DNA of 10,949 nt from JAZFYD01 sp036443405. GTDB lineage: Bacteria > Planctomycetota > PLA2. The notes beneath the pieces were generated by a model, which worked only from the letters and a program-made list of their open reading frames with translations, ran no database searches and had not been told where the DNA came from. Made by a program: the position numbers and the translations under genes. The stretch spans positions 1 to 10,949 of the forward strand of contig JAZFYD010000002.1 in NCBI GenBank assembly GCA_036443405.1. The letters are read 5' to 3'. Below, in pieces: positions 6,428 through 10,949 of this stretch (within the stretch, counting starts at the first letter, position 1; each line of letters begins with the position of its first letter).

Positions 6428-7192
6428 TCAAGGGCATTTACCGACCACGGCGAACACGCGGTGGTGGATCGTGAGGGGCTCCTGGGGGAATCGGTCGGTC
6501 AATACCGCCGCCAGCGCCCGGTCGACATCTTCGGTCTTTTCCGGCGGGAGTGTGCCCCCGACGCCGCCGCTGGCCCGGACGCGGCCGCGCCACTCGTCGT
6601 GGGTGTAATCCAGATCGACCCCGTAGGAAAAGGTCTCCAACTCGGTGAATCCGGCGTCCGCCGCACCGCGCAGCCACTCCGGGTGCAGGCCGTTGGAGCC
6701 CGTCCGGTCCCACTTCGGGTTGTGCGCGAGCACGATCTCCTCCGTGGCTTCGACGACGCTGTCCGGCAGCGGGATCCAATCGAAGTACGCAATGAGCAGG
6801 GTGCCGCCGCGGACGAGGATGCGTTTCACTTCCTTGATGGTTTTTGCGCGATCGAACCAGTGCCAGCACTGACCCGCGGCGACGACGTCGAAGGAACCGT
6901 CGGCGAAACAACAGTGCTCGACGTTGGCGAGCGTGTAGGCGACCTTGAGACCCTCGCGCGCGTCGATCTTCCGGGCCTCCACCAGGATCTCCTGCGCATA
7001 GTCGATGCCGGAAACCTCACATCCCGCGCGTGCGAGCCCCCGCGACATGCTGCCGGCGCCCGCGCCGAGATCGAGAATTCGCTGGTTCTCTCGACCGATT
7101 CCGTACAACGTCAGTCGCTCAAAAAACGAGTCCGGGAATCCGCGACGAAAGCGGGCGTAGTCCTGCGCCGTTTTTGAGAAATTGACGTGCAT
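6428..7192 (-). CDS. Class I SAM-dependent methyltransferase
   Basis: This 254-residue protein belongs to the Methyltransf_11/UbiE-like group and transfers a methyl group from S-adenosylmethionine. It starts with the family's FSKTAQDYARFRRGFP (residues 5-20). The SAM-binding motif I is ILDLGAGAGSMSRGLA (39-54), and the acidic residue of motif II is in SGID (D64). The later conserved stretch SFDVVAAGQCWHWFDRA (100-116) is followed by the strand in KRILVRGGTLLIAYFDW. The substrate is not evident. ATG 7190-7192 is supported by AGGGG (plus 7202-7206) 9 bases upstream, whereas a longer ORF to 7399 would overlap the divergent CYTH gene. It diverges from that gene across 90 bases. Confidence 0.88.
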   Translation of the reverse strand: MHVNFSKTAQDYARFRRGFPDSFFERLTLYGIGRENQRILDLGAGAGSMSRGLARAGCEVSGIDYAQEILVEARKIDAREGLKVAYTLANVEHCCFADGSFDVVAAGQCWHWFDRAKTIKEVKRILVRGGTLLIAYFDWIPLPDSVVEATEEIVLAHNPKWDRTGSNGLHPEWLRGAADAGFTELETFSYGVDLDYTHDEWRGRVRASGGVGGTLPPEKTEDVDRALAAVLTDRFPQEPLTIHHRVFAVVGKCP

Positions 7193-7199
7193 TGCGTCC

Positions 7200-7253
7200 G
7201 TCCCCTGACCGTCCGTCGTCGGGCCGACCCTTCCCTTTAGATCGGTCGGGGAC
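7200..7253. promoter_or_regulatory. Inverted repeats in methyltransferase/CYTH divergent region
   Basis: GTCCCCTGACC (7200-7210) pairs with GGTCGGGGAC (7244-7253), leaving one bulged base. CCGACC (7224-7229) can alternatively pair with GGTCGG (7244-7249). They lie in the 90-base gap between divergent starts, where a shared operator could sit. No clear -35/-10 pair is visible, and GC-rich sequence yields such repeats readily. Confidence 0.25.
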
Positions 7254-7282
7254 CGGGCGGCGCGGGAGGGAGCCACGATAGA

Positions 7283-7801
7283 GTGATTCGCGTGACCGAG
7301 CGGCGCAATCTCGAAATCAAGCTCAGGTGCGAGGATCTCGTGGCGGCGCGGGCACGCGCCATGGTGTTCGGCGCCCGCGATGCCGGGGTGCTTCTGCAAC
7401 GCGATACGTTCTTCGGAGCGCCGCGTGGGCGCCTGAAACTGCGCGAGATGCCCGAAAAGTCCGAGCTGATCTTCTATGAGCGGCCGGATATTGCCGGCAC
7501 CCGATTAAGCCGTTTTCGCCTCGTGCCGGTACCCGACGCCACAGCGCTGCGCGAGGCGTTGGCCGCATCCATGGGAATTCGCGGCGAGGTCAAAAAGCGC
7601 CGCGAGCTGCTCCTTTGGAAGAACGTGCGCATCCACCTCGACGAAGTGGAGGATCTGGGCCGTTTCGTAGAGTTCGAGGCGGTGTTGTCCGACGACGACA
7701 TCGCGGGCGCTCAGGCTGATCTGGACCGCTTGGCCGGGGCCATGGGCATTGACGGAAACCTCGCGATACCGGGCGCTTACGCCGATTTGCTGGGATTCTA
7801 G
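7283..7801 (+). CDS. CYTH-domain protein (CyaB/thiamine triphosphatase-like fold)
   Basis: The 172-residue protein spans one CYTH triphosphate-tunnel domain, a fold that binds polyphosphate groups and metal ions. The N-terminal RRNLEIKLRC (residues 7-16) corresponds to the ExExK signature, with Asn at the first Glu position (N9, E11, K13), a form I recall from a common bacterial subgroup. Further family segments are LLQRDTFFGAPRGRLKLRE (37-55), SELIFYERPD (60-69), VKKRRELLLW (103-112) and RIHLDEVEDLGRFVEFE (116-132). Known members are class IV adenylate cyclases, thiamine triphosphatases or tripolyphosphatases. The activity here cannot be assigned, and cAMP synthesis should not be assumed. 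GTG 7283 follows GGGAGGGAG about 10 bases upstream, while the next GTG (7292) is further from it. It diverges from the methyltransferase gene. Confidence 0.85.
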   Translation: MIRVTERRNLEIKLRCEDLVAARARAMVFGARDAGVLLQRDTFFGAPRGRLKLREMPEKSELIFYERPDIAGTRLSRFRLVPVPDATALREALAASMGIRGEVKKRRELLLWKNVRIHLDEVEDLGRFVEFEAVLSDDDIAGAQADLDRLAGAMGIDGNLAIPGAYADLLGF

Positions 7802-7820
7802 GCGGCTTCGCCGGAAGGCG

Positions 7821-7838
7821 CTGTCCGTTTCAGGACAG
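7821..7838 (+). terminator. Small hairpin after the CYTH gene
   Basis: CTGTCC (7821-7826) and GGACAG (7833-7838) form a 6-bp stem with loop GTTTCA, 20 bases after the CYTH stop. No T-tract follows, so this is a weak terminator candidate. Confidence 0.25.
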
Positions 7839-7856
7839 TCGGCCGATCAAAGAGGA

Positions 7857-7910
7857 TCTATGGCATCCCCTTCGCGGAATGGGTTGAGCAGTGACCCATT
7901 CGTCCATAGA
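7857..7910 (+). promoter_or_regulatory. Nested inverted repeats upstream of the propeller lipoprotein
   Basis: An outer pair TCTATGG (7857-7863) / CCATAGA (7904-7910) encloses an inner 8-bp pair GAATGGGT (7877-7884) / ACCCATTC (7894-7901) with a 9-base loop. Together they can fold into one 54-base two-stem hairpin that ends 30 bases before the lipoprotein start. It could be a leader-RNA structure or a double operator. It matches no riboswitch class I recognise. Confidence 0.4.
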
Positions 7911-7929
7911 ATTGAACTCCTGAGAACTG

Positions 7930-7934
7930 GGAGG
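7930..7934 (+). promoter_or_regulatory. Ribosome binding site for the lipoprotein GTG start
   Basis: GGAGG lies 6 bases before GTG 7941. It fixes the start of the lipoprotein within a longer open frame that reaches back to 7749. An upstream CTCC (7917-7920) could pair with it weakly. Confidence 0.8.
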
Positions 7935-7940
7935 CCCACC

Positions 7941-9413
7941 GTGCCGAGTAAGCTGCAGAACTACCGGCTGTGGAGTCAAATCGCTTGTTTCGCGATACTC
8001 CTCGCCACCACTGGATGCGGACCCGACGGCGCTTTCCGCTCGCTCTTCGAAGACGACGACGACGGCGGTGGAGGCGGCGGAGGCTCATTCGGCCCCGTCG
8101 AATTCCAACTGCCTGAGGACGGCTCAGCTCTCGATCGCGTGACGACGTTCACGGCATCCGGTCCGGGCGTTGCGCGCGTCGTGTTCTTGATCGAAGACCA
8201 GGCGGTGCTCGACGACACCGAGGCGCCGTTTGAATACGAGTTCGACCCCACAGGGCTTGCCGAGCAGAACGCGACGTTCGGGATCAAGGCGTACAACGGT
8301 TCTCAGACGGAATCGAGTTCCCAGAGTGTGGACCTACGGATCCGGATGTTCCGACCGGACCTGAGCGAGATTCTCGATGCGGTTGACAACCTTGAGGCCG
8401 GACACTGGTACACGGTCCCGCAAACCCGCATTGACGATGCGTTCACGCCGGACGCGCCGGGCGAATTCCGTGGCAGCATCTCCAACATCGTCGAGGGGGC
8501 GAGTGGAGGGGCTTTCGACACCAAGCGCAATCGACTGATTGTGTGGGGCGGTGGCGGCGGTTCCTGGCGCAACGAGATCTGGGGTTTCGATCTCGCCACC
8601 ATGGAGTGGTCCCGGATTACGGCACCTAGTGATTGGGAAGTCGGTTGTGAGGGGGGCAACCCCTGTAACAGGGTGGCTTTCCCCGATGGCGCTCCGTTTT
8701 CGCGCCACAGCTACGACTTCATTGAATACGTCCCGGAGCCGGTCGACCGCCTTTACCTAGGCGGGGGTGTCTTGCACGGCAGCAACGGTGCCGCCAACCT
8801 CATCACGGATCAGACCGCGTATCTGTTCGATTTCGACGCGGGTACCTGGAGCACCAACCCCGCGTCGGTCACGGAGGCCAGTCTCGGTGCCATCGCGGCA
8901 ATTGGCGAAGATGGCAAGGTCTGGCAGCACGGCGGGGGGCAAGGCAGCGGCCTTTTGGTGGTCGATCTCGTTGCAGAGACTACGACCGAACATGTCGACT
9001 TCGGGCCCAGCCTTTCGCTGTCCTACACCGCCGATATCGACCCGACCCGCAACCTCTTCATCGCGGTTGGCGGCGGTCCGACCCGCATCTGGGATCTCGA
9101 CAACCCCGATGACGCCTCCACGGCGCCGGCGACGACCGGTGCCACGGAGATCGAGAGCAACAGCAACCCGGGCGTTCAATACGATCCGGATCACGACTGC
9201 CTAGTTGCCTGGGACGGTGGTGGTGACATCTTCACCCTCGACCTCGACACGTGGGTGTGGACGAGGATCTCTCCTTCAGGCGGTACCTCTCCCGGTGCGG
9301 CGGTCAAACGCGGCACGTTCGGCCGCTTCCGCTACGTTCCGAGCAAGGGCATCTACATTGTCTACAACCAGGTGAACACCAACATCTACTTCTATCGCCT
9401 GCCGACTCCGTAA
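7941..9413 (+). CDS. Kelch-like beta-propeller lipoprotein with Ig-like domain
   Basis: The 490-residue precursor has a lipoprotein signal peptide: hydrophobic stretch IACFAILLATTGC with the lipidated Cys at residue 26. Mature residues then run into an acidic and glycine tract (E37, D38-D41, G42-G48), a flexible surface linker. Residues about 51-135 look like an Ig-like beta domain. The rest has about six Kelch-like blades, with Gly-Gly turns followed by W/F-x-D-L strands, for example RLIVWGGGGG near 197 and GGGDIFTLDLDTWVWTR near 426-442. Other blades lie near 270-305, 327-351, 371-393 and 470-490. No catalytic motif is visible, so an envelope binding or scaffold role is inferred. GTG 7941 is fixed by GGAGG 6 bases upstream and by the signal peptide. 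The aminotransferase follows after 40 bases, and a paralogue lies at 10756-10949 on the other strand. Confidence 0.85.
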   Translation: MPSKLQNYRLWSQIACFAILLATTGCGPDGAFRSLFEDDDDGGGGGGGSFGPVEFQLPEDGSALDRVTTFTASGPGVARVVFLIEDQAVLDDTEAPFEYEFDPTGLAEQNATFGIKAYNGSQTESSSQSVDLRIRMFRPDLSEILDAVDNLEAGHWYTVPQTRIDDAFTPDAPGEFRGSISNIVEGASGGAFDTKRNRLIVWGGGGGSWRNEIWGFDLATMEWSRITAPSDWEVGCEGGNPCNRVAFPDGAPFSRHSYDFIEYVPEPVDRLYLGGGVLHGSNGAANLITDQTAYLFDFDAGTWSTNPASVTEASLGAIAAIGEDGKVWQHGGGQGSGLLVVDLVAETTTEHVDFGPSLSLSYTADIDPTRNLFIAVGGGPTRIWDLDNPDDASTAPATTGATEIESNSNPGVQYDPDHDCLVAWDGGGDIFTLDLDTWVWTRISPSGGTSPGAAVKRGTFGRFRYVPSKGIYIVYNQVNTNIYFYRLPTP

Positions 9414-9453
9414 CGGACGGCAGGTTGCCCACGGCTCCGGACCAGGCGTTTGC

Positions 9454-10692
9454 GTGACGACACAAGTGGAAGCGTTCCCGGAATCCCGCGTGCCCGCGCA
9501 TCCGGTCCTTTCGTTTGCCGCGTTCGGGGGCCGAAGGGACGCGCCGGTGCCGTCGGTGCTCGATATCGCGCACACGGTCTCCGTTCCGCGCGGGAGAACG
9601 GCGATCGCCATGGCGCTGCGCCACGCGGGCATCGGGGCGGGCGACAAGGTGCTCGTTCCCGCGTACCACTGCCGCGCACTCGTTTCGCCGATCATCTGGG
9701 CCGGTGCCGAACCCGTTTGGTTTCGTGTGCGGCCGGACACCGCCGTTGACTTCGACGACCTCGCGTCGAAAGTCGAATCGGGAGTGCGTGCGCTGTTGGT
9801 TGTGCACTACTTTGGGTTTCCGCAGGACTTGGTCCGTCTGCGCGCGTTCTGCGACGAACGCAAACTGCTGCTCATCGAGGACTGCTCACATTCGTTTTAC
9901 GGCCGCGTCGCCGGCCGGCCCATCGGCGCCTGGGGCGACTACGCCGTGGCGAGCCCGTGGAAGTTCCACCCTCTGCGCGAAGGCGGCTGTCTCGCGAGTT
10001 CCTCGCGTGCGGTGAACGAGATCCCGCTCGCGTCGCCGGGACTGCGCCGGCACGCCAAGTCCGCTTTGAACGCAGTCGAGATCGCCGGGCAGTTCGGGCG
10101 ACTGCGGCCCCTCACCAGCTTGCTCTCGCCGTTGTTCCGCCTGAAGGACTGGTGGCTGCGGCGGCTCAGATCGCGCGCGACAAAACAACCTGCACCGGCT
10201 CAGGGTCACGACGCCATCGCGGCGGGCGCCCCCAAGGATCCGCTTTGGGATTTCGATGCGGGCGAAGTGGGCCTCGGGTTGCCCGCGCCGTCGGCGTGGT
10301 TGCTCTCGCGTGCGAGACACGGCCGTGTGGTCGAGCGCCGTCGTGAGACCTACGCGAGGTTGCACGGCGCGCTGCATGCGTTGCCCGGGTGCCGCGCACT
10401 TCACGCGAACCTCCCCGACGATGTGGTTCCGTATGTCTACCCGGTGATCATGGAGAACCCCGCCGCGGTCTTCCCAATCCTGAAGCGCGCCGGCGTTCCG
10501 ATCATCCGGTTCGGCGAGGATCTCTGGCCCGGGATGGACAAGGGCGAGTGCGAAGTCGCCGCGGAGTACTCGCGGTCCGTATTCCAGTTCCCCTGTCATC
10601 AGGGAGTGCGCGATGACGAACTCGACTGGATTCTCGCGGAGGTCGGCCGTGCGTTGGCCTCGGTTGCGCACGGCGCCCAGGTCTCGGGTTGA
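9454..10692 (+). CDS. DegT/DnrJ/EryC1/StrS-type PLP-dependent aminotransferase
   Basis: This 412-residue protein has the fold-type I aminotransferase pattern of the DegT/StrS family, which often transaminates nucleotide-linked keto sugars. Visible elements are the cofactor loop PRGRTAIAMALRHAGIGAGD (residues about 45-64) and VLVPAYHCRALVSPI. D143 in LIEDCSHSFYG should pair with the pyridine nitrogen. K170 in ASPWKFHPLREGG is the likely Schiff-base lysine. The C-terminal FQFPCHQGVRDDELDWIL is the family's usual terminal motif. The region at about residues 205-265 is Arg/Pro/Ala-rich and differs from the typical sugar enzymes. No glycosyltransferase or nucleotide-sugar gene is in view, so the substrate is open. 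The GTG start has only a weak AGG upstream; GTG 9466 is an alternative. It is probably co-transcribed with the lipoprotein gene. Confidence 0.85.
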   Translation: MTTQVEAFPESRVPAHPVLSFAAFGGRRDAPVPSVLDIAHTVSVPRGRTAIAMALRHAGIGAGDKVLVPAYHCRALVSPIIWAGAEPVWFRVRPDTAVDFDDLASKVESGVRALLVVHYFGFPQDLVRLRAFCDERKLLLIEDCSHSFYGRVAGRPIGAWGDYAVASPWKFHPLREGGCLASSSRAVNEIPLASPGLRRHAKSALNAVEIAGQFGRLRPLTSLLSPLFRLKDWWLRRLRSRATKQPAPAQGHDAIAAGAPKDPLWDFDAGEVGLGLPAPSAWLLSRARHGRVVERRRETYARLHGALHALPGCRALHANLPDDVVPYVYPVIMENPAAVFPILKRAGVPIIRFGEDLWPGMDKGECEVAAEYSRSVFQFPCHQGVRDDELDWILAEVGRALASVAHGAQVSG

Positions 10693-10703
10693 CCGGTGAA
10701 ATG

Positions 10704-10731
10704 CAACGGGACCGGTAAGCCGGTCCCATTG
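10704..10731. terminator. Strong hairpin between convergent genes, probable bidirectional terminator
   Basis: GGGACCGGTAAGCCGGTCCC (10708-10727) is an 8-bp perfect stem with a 4-base loop. CAA (10704-10706) and TTG (10729-10731) extend it after one mismatch. It starts 12 bases after the aminotransferase stop and ends 25 bases before the stop of the opposing gene. T-richness is modest on both sides (ATTGTTGG on the plus strand, GTTGCATTTC on the minus strand). Confidence 0.65.
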
Positions 10732-10755
10732 TTGGTCGCGAGGTCGTGTTGGACT

Positions 10756-10949
10756 CTAGTGTTTGTAGAGGAAGACGTTGCGACTGACGTGGTTGACGAC
10801 GACGAACACGCGCAGTGCCGGAACGTATCGCCAGCGGCCGAGAGTTGCCGTCGTTGCCGCGCTCGGCGGCACCGTCGAGCCGTGGCCCGAGGTGGTCTTG
10901 CGCGTCCATCTCCAAGTTTCGGTGTTCAGCTCATAGACGGAGTTACCGC
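10756..10949 (-). CDS. C-terminal end of a second beta-propeller protein, paralogous to the lipoprotein at 7941
   Basis: The minus strand is open from the right edge to TAG at 10756-10758 and encodes 63 residues. It begins GNSVYELNTETWRWTRKT and ends GRWRYVPALRVFVVVNHVSR followed by NVFLYKH. Aligned to the last blades of the lipoprotein at 7941-9413, the shared pattern is clear: TW-x-WTR in one, G-R-(W/F)-RYVP next, then hydrophobic-VxxNxVxxN and an aromatic strand at the end. The gene therefore encodes the end of a Kelch-like propeller of the same family. Its start, signal peptide and length lie beyond the window. It converges on the aminotransferase with a shared hairpin between them. Confidence 0.8.
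   Translation of the reverse strand, partial: GNSVYELNTETWRWTRKTTSGHGSTVPPSAATTATLGRWRYVPALRVFVVVNHVSRNVFLYKH

Noticed and set aside
7283..7801. Naming the CYTH protein an adenylate cyclase
   Set aside because: CYTH proteins have several activities, and the first Glu of the ExExK signature is Asn here, so the specific function is not supported.

Overview
The window is GC-rich, with G/C-biased third codon positions and both GTG and ATG starts. It reads as a chromosomal segment of a Gram-negative bacterium that has a periplasm and c-type cytochrome maturation. An octaheme membrane-anchored cytochrome, a lipobox-bearing beta-propeller lipoprotein, a DUF1289 iron-sulfur-type small protein and ribosomal protein bS21 fit a Myxococcota, Planctomycetota or proteobacterial-grade environmental lineage. 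The sequence alone does not decide among these. I see no tRNA, rRNA, CRISPR array, insertion sequence or phage gene, and no gene-free stretch longer than 300 bases.

Layout. Bases 1-930 (+) hold the 3' part of a coiled-coil gene. It is interrupted in frame by one TAG at 58-60, and its end abuts stop-to-stop a secreted or anchored beta-sandwich protein (931-2748, -). A REP-like hairpin (2807-2827) separates that gene from a GNAT acetyltransferase (2839-3363, -). A 65-base divergent region with a perfect 20-base dyad leads into an eight-heme cytochrome (3429-5351, +). Ten bases later comes a four-helix, histidine-containing membrane protein (5362-5814, +), and the two look like one electron-transfer operon. 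Its stop overlaps that of a convergent DUF1289 protein (5811-5996, -). Next are rpsU (6084-6272, -), with a recognisable sigma70-type promoter and an overlapping palindrome, and a class I methyltransferase (6428-7192, -). A divergent CYTH-domain protein follows (7283-7801, +).

The right end holds a beta-propeller lipoprotein (7941-9413, +) followed by a DegT/StrS-type PLP aminotransferase (9454-10692, +). After a strong hairpin comes the 3' end of a second gene on the minus strand (10756 to the right edge). Its 63 visible residues match the C-terminus of the lipoprotein, so two paralogous propeller genes converge around the aminotransferase.

Most genes are ordinary housekeeping or accessory families. 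The parts most worth following are the octaheme cytochrome with its four-helix partner, the propeller paralogue pair, the single-base nonsense interruption at the left edge, and several clean dyads in the regulatory gaps. I found no clear evidence of a new defence or mobile system.
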